DNA from: Chloroflexota bacterium
Lineage (GTDB): Bacteria > Chloroflexota > Anaerolineae > Promineifilales > Promineifilaceae
Reading direction: 5' to 3'
Assembly (NCBI GenBank): GCA_029559155.1
Contig: JAKQCM010000298.1
Coordinates: 1 to 33,150, forward strand
DNA: 33,150 nt
A program made the position numbers and the translations under genes. The notes beneath the pieces are model-generated. The model saw only the letters and a program-made list of their open reading frames with translations, was not told the DNA's origin and did no database searches. Shown here piece after piece: positions 17,412 to 25,760 of the stretch. How positions within the stretch are numbered: the stretch's first letter is position 1; each line of letters opens with the position of its first letter.

Positions 17412-18023
17412 TTATGTCAGGTTAAAAACCAGGGTGATGCCGCTGCCGCCCAGGGAAAGGCGACTGCCTGATTGCAACGGCCGTTTCCCCACCACCTGCC
17501 CGCCATCCACATACGTCGGGTTGTGCGGCGATAGGCTCTCCAAAAAATAGCGCCCATCCCGTTCTGTGATTTGCGCATGACGGCGCGAGACGCGGCGGCT
17601 GTTGGCAAAGCCGGAAACGTCGACCGCCAGCAAACGGTTCAAGGCCGGGTCGGTGTGCGGGCGGCCAATCACTGCCGGCTGCCAGTCGATGGGAAATATC
17701 TTGCCCGATTGTTCATCACGCAAGACGGCCGTGCGGCTGCCCGTAATTACCAGCCTGCCTGGCGCGCGTGAAGCCTGCGCCCAGCCAAAAACCAGTTCAT
17801 CCTGGTCTGTCACCCCCTGTTCCACCAGCGACAATGTCGGGTCTAGCAGTTTGTTGCCGTCCTTCAGATAAAGCGCGTAGGCGTCGATCGTGCTTTTTTC
17901 CAGGCCGCTAAATTCGCGCAGCACCTCATCAATCAGACCGCGCACCGGCAGGCTGCGCAGCACCTGGGCACGCTGCCCGGCTTCGTCGAACACATCAATC
18001 GTCACTTCCAGATAGTCACTCAT
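17412..18023 (-). CDS. YukD/EsaB-like ubiquitin-fold domain fused to FHA domain
   Basis: 203 residues. The N-terminal part (about 1-80; YLEVTIDVFDE, then LKDGNKLLDPTLSLVEQGVTDQDELVF) has the length and beta-grasp pattern of YukD/EsaB, a small ubiquitin-like T7SS component and also the N-terminal domain of EccD. The C-terminal part (about 95-203) is an FHA domain: VIGRP, SRRHAQITE, NPTYVDG. I see no membrane segment, so it is cytosolic and not an EccD. The stop of the upstream ATPase gene is 13 bases before its ATG. The fusion is notable because Firmicutes EssC carries its own N-terminal FHA domains, while the ATPase here has none. Confidence 0.85.
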   Translation of the reverse strand: MSDYLEVTIDVFDEAGQRAQVLRSLPVRGLIDEVLREFSGLEKSTIDAYALYLKDGNKLLDPTLSLVEQGVTDQDELVFGWAQASRAPGRLVITGSRTAVLRDEQSGKIFPIDWQPAVIGRPHTDPALNRLLAVDVSGFANSRRVSRRHAQITERDGRYFLESLSPHNPTYVDGGQVVGKRPLQSGSRLSLGGSGITLVFNLT

Positions 18024-18036
18024 GGCGTTGTCCCTT

Positions 18037-21000
18037 TTACTCGCCTGCCGGTTCCTCTGGCAGTGTAATAATCTTCATTTCTACGGCCATGTTTAATACG
18101 TCTACATCGCTTAACATATTCAGAAGCGCGTCGTTCATGGCGCGTTTGGTTTTTAGCTCCTGGCGGACGAAGGCGATGTCTACATTGTCCGGCACGGCCG
18201 TGCGCACCACCGAGCGTTCCGGACGAGCGGCAAGGGTTGTGCGGGTTGGGGCCGGCTGGGAAACGGCCGTGCCCTCCGCCGCCCCACGGCTGATTGGTTT
18301 GTCGGCGGCTGACGGGGCCGCCTGCGCGGCTTGGGGCGCAGTCCACTGGTTTTTCTGCCGTGGATACCGGTCACAAATCACTTCTACCCAATGGTCCAGC
18401 GCGCTTTCAATATGTTCGTCGTCGTCGTACGGTGTGCCGATTTGCAGCATGGTCGTGCGGCCAGAGCGCACCAGAAAGCCGCGCCCTAACGGCAGTTCCG
18501 CCTGGGCCATGCCACGCGGCGCTTTGCCGTTGAGAACTTGCACCGTGTCGGCCGTTTGCAAGGCCAGACCATAACGCGGCACAGAAAGCTGCTTGCGCAA
18601 ATCTTCCGGCGCGCGGGCAATGGTCGGCGAACCGGCGGCGATGATGTGCAGACCGGCCGTGCCATATTCGCGGGCCAGCGTGCCCAGGATGGGCAGCGCC
18701 TTACGCTGCTGCCCCGCATCTTCACTGAAGCTGTCGTAGTTGTCGATGAGGATGAAAATCGGCCGTTTCCGTTCGGCGGCCAATGTTTTGCATTCGGCCT
18801 CCAGGTTGGCGACGAAGGCTTCTAACTGTTCGCTGCTGGTCAGCACGTCGGCCACGTGCGGCAGTTCGCCCAACGATCGCCGCCCGCCATACTTGAAGAA
18901 TTTTTGCTGGAAATCGACCAGGACGAGAAGCACCTCGTCGGGCGTGTAGGTGTGGGCCAAAGACAACGCCAGGCTGCGTAATGTAGTGGTTTTGCCGGAG
19001 CTGGGTGGCCCAATAACCAGGCTGTGCGGTCCCTGTCCCGGCATGTCGAACAACCAGGGCTCCAGGGTGAGATCGTCGATGCCCAGGATGGGCTGGATGC
19101 GGCGGCGAGCTGCCGCCGGACGCGGCAGAGGGTCGGGCAGCAGGCTTTTGAGCAAAACGCGGTTGGCGAGGGTGTTGATGGGAGACGGCCGTTTCTCCTT
19201 CGGTATATCGCGGCCAAACTCCTGCATCGCCTGCACCAGAATGGACAACTTTTGCGTCTCGTCCAATTCCTGCCCATCGCCCGGCAAGCCAACCGGCAGC
19301 GCCGTTTGGAATTCCAGCGCCCGTCGCTCATGCTTGATAAACCCGCGCCCGGCGATATCGTCGATGACCCGCGCGCCGCGCCCGACAATGCCGGAATACT
19401 CAGTAGGATCAGACAGCTTCAGGGCCATGCGTTCGGTAAACAAGGTGTACAGCTTGCCGCCCAACGAACCGGGCAGTTCGGCTGAGGCGGCGAAATGGAT
19501 GCCGTAGGCGCGCGATTCGCGCACCAGGGAAATGAGCAGCGGCATCAGGTCTTCAAAGCTCTCGCGGAATTCGGCGAAGTTGTCGATGATGATGAGCATG
19601 GCGGGGATAACGGCCGTTGGGTTGGCGCTGTTATACCGGTACAAATCATCCGCATCGGCGTCGCTGAGGACTGTCTTGCGCCGATTCAATTCCTGATCCA
19701 GGCGGCGCAGCAGGCGCGTGACCTTTTCTTCTTCGTCCGGGGTGATAATTTCGCCGACGTGGGGCAGATCGCGCAGTACGTTCATTTGCCGCCCGCCAAA
19801 ATCGAGAATGTAGACGTGCAGTTCGGTTGGTGAATGGGTCGCCGCCAGAGTGGCGACCAGCGTGCGCAGAAATGTGGTCTTACCCCAGCCCGACGCGCCA
19901 AAAATGACGGCGTGGCCGCGGCGAAAATCTACCACCAGGGGCAGCTGCTCCGAGTTGTAGGGATTGTCGATGAGGCCCACGACAGCGCGCATGGCCCGCT
20001 CGGCCCAATCAATGCCAAACCAGGCGTTTTCGTCGTTCATCCAGAGAGAAACGGCCGTGTTCAGCGGCACAGGCGGCAAGGCGTCTTCGTCGGGTGAGGT
20101 GGCGGGAACGGCCGTGGACGCGCTCACGCCAGGAAGCTGCATCAATTTCAAGCCCTGCGGGTTGATGTAGGTGGCGTCCACCGGCGTTTGCAGCGACATA
20201 CTGGCAGGCAAAAAATCGGGCCAGGGCGTGCGCTGCGGCAGCGAATGCTCTTTGGCCATTTCATCCATCAGGTCGACCATCATCTCAAAAACTTTGGGGA
20301 ATTCTTCTTCGTTTTCCTCGGTCGTTCGTTTATTGCGGTCCGGCCATTTCACATTTGGCTTCTTTTTTTCGCGCCCGCCGCGATATTCCGAACCGGTCCA
20401 GGCTACCTGGATCATCTCGATGTTTTCGTTGCCCACTTGCAGATAACCGCGCCCCGGAATGCCCGTAGGCAAATAGGCGGCGTCGGGGCGGCGCAGCACT
20501 TCGCCGCTCTCTTCGCGGGTTTCCACGCGTAAAGCAATGCGGAATTTGATGTTGGCGCGCATCTGGTCGGTGACGCCCGTGGGGCGCTGCGCCGCCAAAA
20601 TGAGCGTGACGCCCAACGCCCGACCCAGGCGGGTGATGCTGTTCAACTGGGCTTTGTATTCCGGATTCTCGGCGATCATTTCGGCAAATTCGTCGATGAA
20701 GACGAACAGGTGCGGATAAGGCGACGTGTGAAATTCTTTATCTTTGACGACGATGGCACGGCCGTATGGCGGCACATGCAATTTCTGCTGGCGATAATGG
20801 ACGATATGTTTGGAATCGGTCGCCACGTTGATGGCCTGCCGCCGGTTCAATTCGGCTGTGATGGCCGCAAACATGCGCTCCACCGCCGAACCGCGCAAAT
20901 TGGTGACAATATCTACACAATGCGGTAAGTTGCGGAACGGTTCAAAAGCCGCCCCACCCTTAAAATCCACCAGCACAAAATTGACAATGGTCGGATCATA

Positions 21001-22680
21001 ATTCAATGCCAGCCCCAAAATCATCGTCATGAGCAGTTCCGATTTACCGGAACCGGTGCTGCCGGCGATAAGGCCATGCACGCCATCGGCGTCTGCGGAG
21101 AATTTCAGCCGGCGCACATCGCCGCCAGAAAGCTGACCCAGGGCCACTTTGAGCCAGTCGGCGTTTTCCGGCTGTTTGTTGATGCGCCAATTTTCCAGCG
21201 TGAGCTGGCGCAGGTCATCGGCCGTGCTGACGCCGAGCATTTCCATCATCAAAACGCCATTAGGCAGATCAGCGCCGTAGCTTTTGCGCACTTGCAGCGG
21301 TTCTAACTCGCGGGCCAATCGATCCAACGCCTCCAGATTGTCGATGGTATCGGCCTGGCCGATGTAGCGCGGCGTGTTGACGCCCACTTCCGCATACCGA
21401 AACCCAATTTTGTTTGCCTGGTTTAGACGTAGCTCTTCATCGTTTTGCGAGACCGTGACTTCGATAACCGACTGGCAGCCGCTGGGTATTTTGCCAGTTT
21501 CGGGAACTAAAAAGAGGATGGCCGCGCCGAGGGATGGGCCTTGCTGCAGCAGCAAGGAGATGCCGGGGTCCATTTCCAGATCGCGCAGCCAGGAGCCTTG
21601 AGGCAGTGGGGTGAGCAAATCGACAACAACCAGCAAAAACGGCAGGGTGACATCGACGTTGTTGTCGGGGTCTTGCAGGCGGAGCTGGCGTTCGTCCAGA
21701 ACGTTGCGCAGGTTTTTGAGGAAGGTGTAGACCTTGCTGCGCTCTTTGTCGCCTTCACGATCACGGCCGTCTTCGAAACAAATAGTCTCGTTTTGCTTGC
21801 CGCCCTGGGCGTGGGGCAGCGATGTGACCCAACGCCAATTTTTGCGCCCTTCCATCGTGCCCAAAATTTGCAGGCGGGCGTCGGTGGGCGACTGAAAAAC
21901 AGCGTAATGAGCCAGCAGCGCCTGAACAAAAGCATAGACTGCGCCTGAATTTTTGCCGGTAATGCCGATGGCGTGGCGGGCGATAAGCGTTGGCTCTTCG
22001 CCCGTTTCTTGGGGAGCCGGCTGGCGCAGGGGAATGGTAATGGGCACATCGCTAACAAATTGGGAATCTTCGGCCAGGCGCATGGCGTCGCGCACTTGCG
22101 GGTCGTCGAAGCTGCCGCCTTGCGCCAGCGTGTAAACAACAGTGGAAGGCAAGCTGCCCATGCCCAGGCGCAGTGTGCCAAAATCGTCATCGCTGGTGCG
22201 CCGTTCCCAGAGGCGTGTGGCCAGATGAGGGGGTGTGGGCGAAACGGCCGTGGCATGAAACCGCCGGCTTGCTTCCTGAGCAATGGTTAAAACCTGCCCG
22301 GGTTCCGGATAATTGTGGCGATAAAAACGGCGCTGCATATCATGGCTAACCGTCATTTCCCGCCGCATCTCTAACAACTGCTCCGCATACGCCGCCTCTT
22401 TAACCCCTTTGTTCTTGTTATTCTGATGGCGACTGTACAACGCAAAGGCCACCGAAGCGACCACCGACATGCCCATCGGCAAAATGAAAAGCAAACTCCG
22501 CCCCCGGCCAAACACCGAAATCAAAACATACCCCACGATCGTTAGCAGCGGCAGTCCAATTTGCACAAGCGATTGATTTTGTTCCTGTTCGTCACCGGGA
22601 GGAGAGGGGATTTCCACAGCGCCCTGCGGCAGTTCCGGTTGGATACGTGGGGGGCGTTCTATGTATTTGGGTTCAGACAT
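18037..22680 (-). CDS. EccC/EssC-type type VII secretion ATPase (three FtsK/SpoIIIE domains)
   Basis: 1547 residues, the motor of type VII secretion, which recognises WXG100 substrates and drives export. Two membrane helices (about 40-58 and 62-83) are followed by a linker domain and three tandem ATPase domains with Walker A motifs GSTGSGKSE (about 540), GASGWGKTT (about 930) and GPPSSGKTT (about 1227). Walker B segments are FVFIDEFAEM in domain 1, IIIDNFAEF in domain 2 and ILIDNYDSF in domain 3; only domain 1 keeps the Asp-Glu pair, as in other EccC proteins. There is no N-terminal FHA domain. A C-terminal tail of about 120 residues after domain 3 is low-complexity and then helical. AAGGAGG precedes ATG 22680. 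First gene of the operon. Confidence 0.95.
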   Translation of the reverse strand: MSEPKYIERPPRIQPELPQGAVEIPSPPGDEQEQNQSLVQIGLPLLTIVGYVLISVFGRGRSLLFILPMGMSVVASVAFALYSRHQNNKNKGVKEAAYAEQLLEMRREMTVSHDMQRRFYRHNYPEPGQVLTIAQEASRRFHATAVSPTPPHLATRLWERRTSDDDFGTLRLGMGSLPSTVVYTLAQGGSFDDPQVRDAMRLAEDSQFVSDVPITIPLRQPAPQETGEEPTLIARHAIGITGKNSGAVYAFVQALLAHYAVFQSPTDARLQILGTMEGRKNWRWVTSLPHAQGGKQNETICFEDGRDREGDKERSKVYTFLKNLRNVLDERQLRLQDPDNNVDVTLPFLLVVVDLLTPLPQGSWLRDLEMDPGISLLLQQGPSLGAAILFLVPETGKIPSGCQSVIEVTVSQNDEELRLNQANKIGFRYAEVGVNTPRYIGQADTIDNLEALDRLARELEPLQVRKSYGADLPNGVLMMEMLGVSTADDLRQLTLENWRINKQPENADWLKVALGQLSGGDVRRLKFSADADGVHGLIAGSTGSGKSELLMTMILGLALNYDPTIVNFVLVDFKGGAAFEPFRNLPHCVDIVTNLRGSAVERMFAAITAELNRRQAINVATDSKHIVHYRQQKLHVPPYGRAIVVKDKEFHTSPYPHLFVFIDEFAEMIAENPEYKAQLNSITRLGRALGVTLILAAQRPTGVTDQMRANIKFRIALRVETREESGEVLRRPDAAYLPTGIPGRGYLQVGNENIEMIQVAWTGSEYRGGREKKKPNVKWPDRNKRTTEENEEEFPKVFEMMVDLMDEMAKEHSLPQRTPWPDFLPASMSLQTPVDATYINPQGLKLMQLPGVSASTAVPATSPDEDALPPVPLNTAVSLWMNDENAWFGIDWAERAMRAVVGLIDNPYNSEQLPLVVDFRRGHAVIFGASGWGKTTFLRTLVATLAATHSPTELHVYILDFGGRQMNVLRDLPHVGEIITPDEEEKVTRLLRRLDQELNRRKTVLSDADADDLYRYNSANPTAVIPAMLIIIDNFAEFRESFEDLMPLLISLVRESRAYGIHFAASAELPGSLGGKLYTLFTERMALKLSDPTEYSGIVGRGARVIDDIAGRGFIKHERRALEFQTALPVGLPGDGQELDETQKLSILVQAMQEFGRDIPKEKRPSPINTLANRVLLKSLLPDPLPRPAAARRRIQPILGIDDLTLEPWLFDMPGQGPHSLVIGPPSSGKTTTLRSLALSLAHTYTPDEVLLVLVDFQQKFFKYGGRRSLGELPHVADVLTSSEQLEAFVANLEAECKTLAAERKRPIFILIDNYDSFSEDAGQQRKALPILGTLAREYGTAGLHIIAAGSPTIARAPEDLRKQLSVPRYGLALQTADTVQVLNGKAPRGMAQAELPLGRGFLVRSGRTTMLQIGTPYDDDEHIESALDHWVEVICDRYPRQKNQWTAPQAAQAAPSAADKPISRGAAEGTAVSQPAPTRTTLAARPERSVVRTAVPDNVDIAFVRQELKTKRAMNDALLNMLSDVDVLNMAVEMKIITLPEEPAGE

Positions 22681-22745
22681 GCACGGATCCTCCTTGATGT
22701 CGTGCCAGCTACATTCTCATGCAGCATCGTTTGAGGGACGATCTC

Positions 22746-22775
22746 ATTTTAACCTTCACAGGTCATAATAATCAA
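22746..22775 (-). promoter_or_regulatory. Candidate promoter of the T7SS operon
   Basis: On the minus strand, TTGATT (22775-22770), an 18-base spacer and TAAAAT (22751-22746) precede the ATPase gene with a predicted leader of about 60 bases. The matches are 4/6 and 5/6. The spacing is one base longer than ideal. Confidence 0.45.
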
Positions 22776-22816
22776 CACTTAAACACAAAACTTTCTACAA
22801 TTTCACCGGCAAACAC

Positions 22817-22845
22817 TTGACACATACCCTTTTGGAAAGTACCTT
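22817..22845 (+). promoter_or_regulatory. Candidate promoter of the pseudokinase gene
   Basis: TTGACA (22817-22822), a 17-base spacer and TACCTT (22840-22845). The -35 hexamer is exact and the -10 is weak. It would give a leader of roughly 70 bases and is divergent from the ATPase promoter in the same 242-base gap. Confidence 0.4.
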
Positions 22846-22922
22846 AATCACAGAATAGGGACCAAAATGCTGGCAGCATTCAGATAGTTTATTCACCCTC
22901 GAAGTTGTGGAGGAAAAGTCCA

Positions 22923-24014
22923 TTGAAGCAAATATGTATCCACTGCGGTCGGAAATCCACTGGCGGGTCTCTCTGGTGCCAGGAAAGCTACTGTTCCATC
23001 GACAACATGGTGACGGTTTTTGATTACGGAGAAACGGTTGGCGATCTCAACATCGTCAAACTGCTGACGGTGCTGCGCACCTCGTCGATTTATGAGGCCG
23101 AACGGCAAGGGCAAAAAGTGCTGCTGAAGATTGCCCATGCCGGATTTCAGGAACGGCTGAAACGCGAAGCCGCCTTTTTGATGCAGCTTCAGGTGAACAA
23201 GCAGTTTCACCCGATGCTGCCCACCCTGCTGCCGGCCCACAAACAGGCCAATCTCCGCGAACACCCGATTGGTAAAACGGTGTCGCATGAACAAACGTTG
23301 TATTACACCATCTTCGACTATGCGGAAGGGGACTTTTTGCGCGGCATTTTGTTGAAGAATCCTCAGCCTTGGTACCAACACGCCGGTTGGATCACCATCA
23401 GTCTGGCCGATGTGATTGCCCTCATGCACAAAAATCAGATTTTGCATTTGTGCCTCTGCCCGGAAATTGTGTTTATCCGCTTTGACAAGGAAGGCATTCC
23501 ACGGCCGATTTTGATGGACCTTGGGGCGGTGAGTGATCCGCAAAATGTAGCTCGCTATTGGGATTCGCGTTTTGTGCCTGCCGCTTATGCCGCGCCGGAA
23601 TTGATCCGCAAGAGCGGCGGCTCGGTTGGCGCATCGACCGATGTGTATGGCCTGAATTTGTTGCTGTATGAAATGCTGGCCGGGCAGCCCGCTTTTGCCT
23701 ATCGCTTGCGCGCGGATGAAGATATTTACCATGACGTTTTACAGGCAAAACCAGCGCCAATGAATCGGGCAGATTTACAAACTGTGCCGGAGATTGCCGC
23801 CAGGGGCATTCACCAGAGTTACCAGGCTCGCCAACCGGACGTGCTGACGTTAGCCCATGAGTTACTGGCCACCTTCCCGCCTGTGCCGAAGGAAAAGAAA
23901 GGACGGCGAATTAATTGGCGCACGGTGGCGATTGTGATTGCGACGGCGTTTGTCGTGACTTTGTTGATTGCCATGGCATTGGCGTTGAGTGAAGCGGCAA
24001 CGGCCGTTATCTAA
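22923..24014 (+). CDS. Zinc-ribbon pseudokinase with C-terminal membrane helix, EssB/YukC-like candidate
   Basis: 363 residues. The N-terminus has four cysteines (5, 8, 19, 24: CIHC, then WCQESYC), a likely zinc ribbon. A kinase-like fold follows: VLLKI (the VAIK lysine), HLCLCPEIVF where HRDLKPEN should be, MDLGAV for DFG, then YAAPELI and STDVYGLNLLLYEMLAG. The catalytic Asp of HRD and the Asn are lost and the glycine loop is not recognisable, so it is probably inactive. One membrane helix (VAIVIATAFVVTLLIAMALAL, about 333-353) lies near the end. Cytosolic pseudokinase plus one helix next to the motor gene is the layout of EssB/YukC, although a large external domain is missing. The start is TTG 22923, 9 bases after TGGAGG (22908-22913). 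Confidence 0.8.
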   Translation: MKQICIHCGRKSTGGSLWCQESYCSIDNMVTVFDYGETVGDLNIVKLLTVLRTSSIYEAERQGQKVLLKIAHAGFQERLKREAAFLMQLQVNKQFHPMLPTLLPAHKQANLREHPIGKTVSHEQTLYYTIFDYAEGDFLRGILLKNPQPWYQHAGWITISLADVIALMHKNQILHLCLCPEIVFIRFDKEGIPRPILMDLGAVSDPQNVARYWDSRFVPAAYAAPELIRKSGGSVGASTDVYGLNLLLYEMLAGQPAFAYRLRADEDIYHDVLQAKPAPMNRADLQTVPEIAARGIHQSYQARQPDVLTLAHELLATFPPVPKEKKGRRINWRTVAIVIATAFVVTLLIAMALALSEAATAVI

Positions 24015-24037
24015 CCACCACACATCCCCCCACCAAT

Positions 24038-24073
24038 CAAAACGCCGGCAAGGATTATCTTGCCGGCGTTTTG
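24038..24073. terminator. Bidirectional Rho-independent terminator
   Basis: A 15-bp perfect stem, CAAAACGCCGGCAAG (24038-24052) with CTTGCCGGCGTTTTG (24059-24073), around GATTAT. It separates the convergent pseudokinase gene and the WXG100 operon. The AAAA/TTTT ends serve both strands. Confidence 0.9.
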
Positions 24074-24109
24074 GGTTAACCATCCAGCCGAGCAACCACT
24101 ATCGGCTGT

Positions 24110-24409
24110 TTAATAAAACCGCGTACTCCCCATCGCATCACCACGTTCATATGCCCGCGCTGAAGCCGCCAGGTCGCCGCCAATTTCCGTGCATTTTTCC
24201 GACAACTGCTCAATGACCGGCTTCAACTGCGATAGATACCGTTCAACAGCCAGCCCGCCAACCAGACCAATAAAGGCCGTCGCTTTTAACACCGTCATCA
24301 GCGCTTCCAGGGCGGCCGCGACGCTCTTCAAAATATTGCCAATATCCTCAAACCGTTTGCCCATGCCCATCACTGCCGGGACATCCATGAAAACTTCTTC
24401 ACCAGCCAT
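24110..24409 (-). CDS. WXG100-partner-like small protein with YxxxD motif, no W-x-G
   Basis: 99 residues, largely helical by composition. A more hydrophobic centre (TAFIGLVGGLAVE) replaces the W-x-G turn. Near the C-terminus ARAYERGDAMGS contains Tyr-x-x-x-Asp, the general type VII secretion signal defined in mycobacterial ESX substrates. It may be the signal-bearing partner of one of the W-x-G proteins encoded just upstream, in the way PE or EspC-type proteins behave. AAGGTAAC lies before ATG 24409. Last gene of a four-gene operon, 44 bases after its neighbour. Function inferred from context. Confidence 0.7.
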   Translation of the reverse strand: MAGEEVFMDVPAVMGMGKRFEDIGNILKSVAAALEALMTVLKATAFIGLVGGLAVERYLSQLKPVIEQLSEKCTEIGGDLAASARAYERGDAMGSTRFY

Positions 24410-24453
24410 GTGTTACCTTCCTTATTCAATCGGCGCGTAACCGTCTAAGTGAC

Positions 24454-24792
24454 CTAGTAAATATTCTGGAATATGCCAGCCAGACCTTCCACCAAACCAC
24501 GGGCTTGCCGGTCTGCCTGTTCCATTGTGTCGGCGGCACGGTTGATGCTTACCGTCATCGTTGTGCAATGCTCAATCAGCCGATCCGAACCAGGGATGAA
24601 CAGATTGGTACATTCCGCCACAAAAGCGTCTGCCCCGCGGCCAATCCACACGCCGCTGGTCACCTGGCCAATCATCGCCTGAATCGGGGCGCGAACGGCA
24701 TCTTGCAGAATGCTCATCTGGGCGTTAACTTGTCCTAAGACCTCGTTCAGGACAGAGCGAGCTACACGGAGTAAGAGTTTTTTAATGCTCAT
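24454..24792 (-). CDS. WXG100-family protein
   Basis: 112 residues. The turn motif is GVWIGRGADAF (W-x-G followed by A..F), with flanking amphipathic helices. Its N-terminal helix is longer and more basic (MSIKKLLLRVARSVL) than in the sister proteins. It contains a single cysteine on each side of the second helix region (ECTNLF, EHCTTM), unusual for the family. GAGGTGA precedes ATG 24792; the gap to the upstream gene is 17 bases. Confidence 0.82.
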   Translation of the reverse strand: MSIKKLLLRVARSVLNEVLGQVNAQMSILQDAVRAPIQAMIGQVTSGVWIGRGADAFVAECTNLFIPGSDRLIEHCTTMTVSINRAADTMEQADRQARGLVEGLAGIFQNIY

Positions 24793-24809
24793 GATTTGTC
24801 ACCTCACTG

Positions 24810-25106
24810 TTAGTTGTACATCCGGGTCGTATCTTGGTCCGCGCTGCGCATGTCGTCCAGAGCGCCCATTACGTCGGCCTGCAATTCCAAAAATTTATCA
24901 TGAAGGCGCTGGATAGCCGGCGTTAAAACAGCGCGGCACGCTTCACTAAACGCATCGCCTGCTTCGCCGCGCAGTCCGCCATTTTCCAACATTTCAGCAA
25001 TCTGGTTCACTTCAGACATGGTGGCCTCAAGTGTTTGGGCGCCTTGGGCGAAGGCTTGCGCCATTTCTTCCATTTGCCCATAGTCCATCTTAATAATATC
25101 GGTCAT
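24810..25106 (-). CDS. WXG100-family protein with Leu in place of the Trp
   Basis: 98 residues. The family turn reads GGLRGEAGDAF, so the tryptophan is replaced by leucine while the glycine and the following A..F are kept. The helices on both sides (MEEMAQAFAQGAQTLE and IQRLHDKFLELQADVM) have the heptad pattern of ESAT-6-like proteins. AGGAGAG lies before ATG 25106. Second gene of the operon, 31 bases after the first. Confidence 0.82.
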   Translation of the reverse strand: MTDIIKMDYGQMEEMAQAFAQGAQTLEATMSEVNQIAEMLENGGLRGEAGDAFSEACRAVLTPAIQRLHDKFLELQADVMGALDDMRSADQDTTRMYN

Positions 25107-25137
25107 GGTTCTCTCCTAATGTTGAATCAATATGCGC

Positions 25138-25437
25138 CTAAATAACTCGGAATGCGTTACCAGCCTCTTCTTCGGCCTGGCTCAACGTTTCGGCGACTTG
25201 TTTGGTTACGTTACCCGCATCTTCCAGAGCATGGCGCAAGCGGTCTATTCCGGGGACAACTTCATCTTGCATTTCCGCGAAGAAGGCTTGCGAACCGCGG
25301 CCTTCCCAAGAATTTTGCAATTGGCCCATGCGGTTGCGAATGTTCTGTAACATTTGCTGGATTTCATCGCCTTGCTGCGAGAAACGGCGCGAAACTTGCT
25401 CCAGAACGTCATAATCTGCTTCAATTAGATCAGCCAT
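25138..25437 (-). CDS. WXG100-family protein
   Basis: 99 residues with a textbook turn NSWEGRGSQAFFAEM between two helices. The start ADLIEADYDVLEQVSRRF is closely similar to the WXG100 protein at 17057-17365 (AVDIEVDYEVLEDAAAKF), so these two are the nearest paralogues. AGAGAGGT precedes ATG 25437. First gene of the four-gene operon; its upstream region carries two matching 15-bp direct repeats. Confidence 0.9.
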   Translation of the reverse strand: MADLIEADYDVLEQVSRRFSQQGDEIQQMLQNIRNRMGQLQNSWEGRGSQAFFAEMQDEVVPGIDRLRHALEDAGNVTKQVAETLSQAEEEAGNAFRVI

Positions 25438-25760
25438 TTTTTACCTCTCTTTGCCTGAAAAGGGTTTCCAAATAGGAAGAATCGATGGATATTGGGGGAA
25501 ATATGGGTTTCCGAATAGGGCACTCTCCTTTACAATAAGCTTGAATTTGGGGTTGAAACGGCCGTTACCTTTCTTACATGGCTTAGGCCAGAACTATTCT
25601 TTTCAGCCCAATTTTCTCGCTTGTTGTCTTGATTGCTCGTCCGGCTCAACTGATAAGCACAGTGTAAAAGGCACAGAAACGGCCGTCAATAACCAGATAA
25701 TAAATTATCCCAGCCATTATTTTAATCATCCCACTGCCAATTTTCGATAGGCGCAAGCGC
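25438..25760. promoter_or_regulatory. Divergent regulatory region between the WXG100 operon and the HTH gene
   Basis: About 320 bases without a gene. It contains two 15-bp direct repeats (25462-25476 and 25505-25519; GGGTTTCC followed by A or G, then AATAGG) starting 43 bases apart, close to four helical turns. Both lie within about 85 bases of the WXG100 start. A dyad GATAAT-AA-ATTATC (25696-25709) lies 51 bases before the HTH gene. Two ACGGCCGT palindromes are present. I could not settle a clear promoter hexamer pair. Confidence 0.5.

Noticed and set aside
17412-18023. Reading the ubiquitin-FHA protein as EccD
   Set aside because: EccD has about eleven membrane helices after its ubiquitin-like domain; this protein has none.
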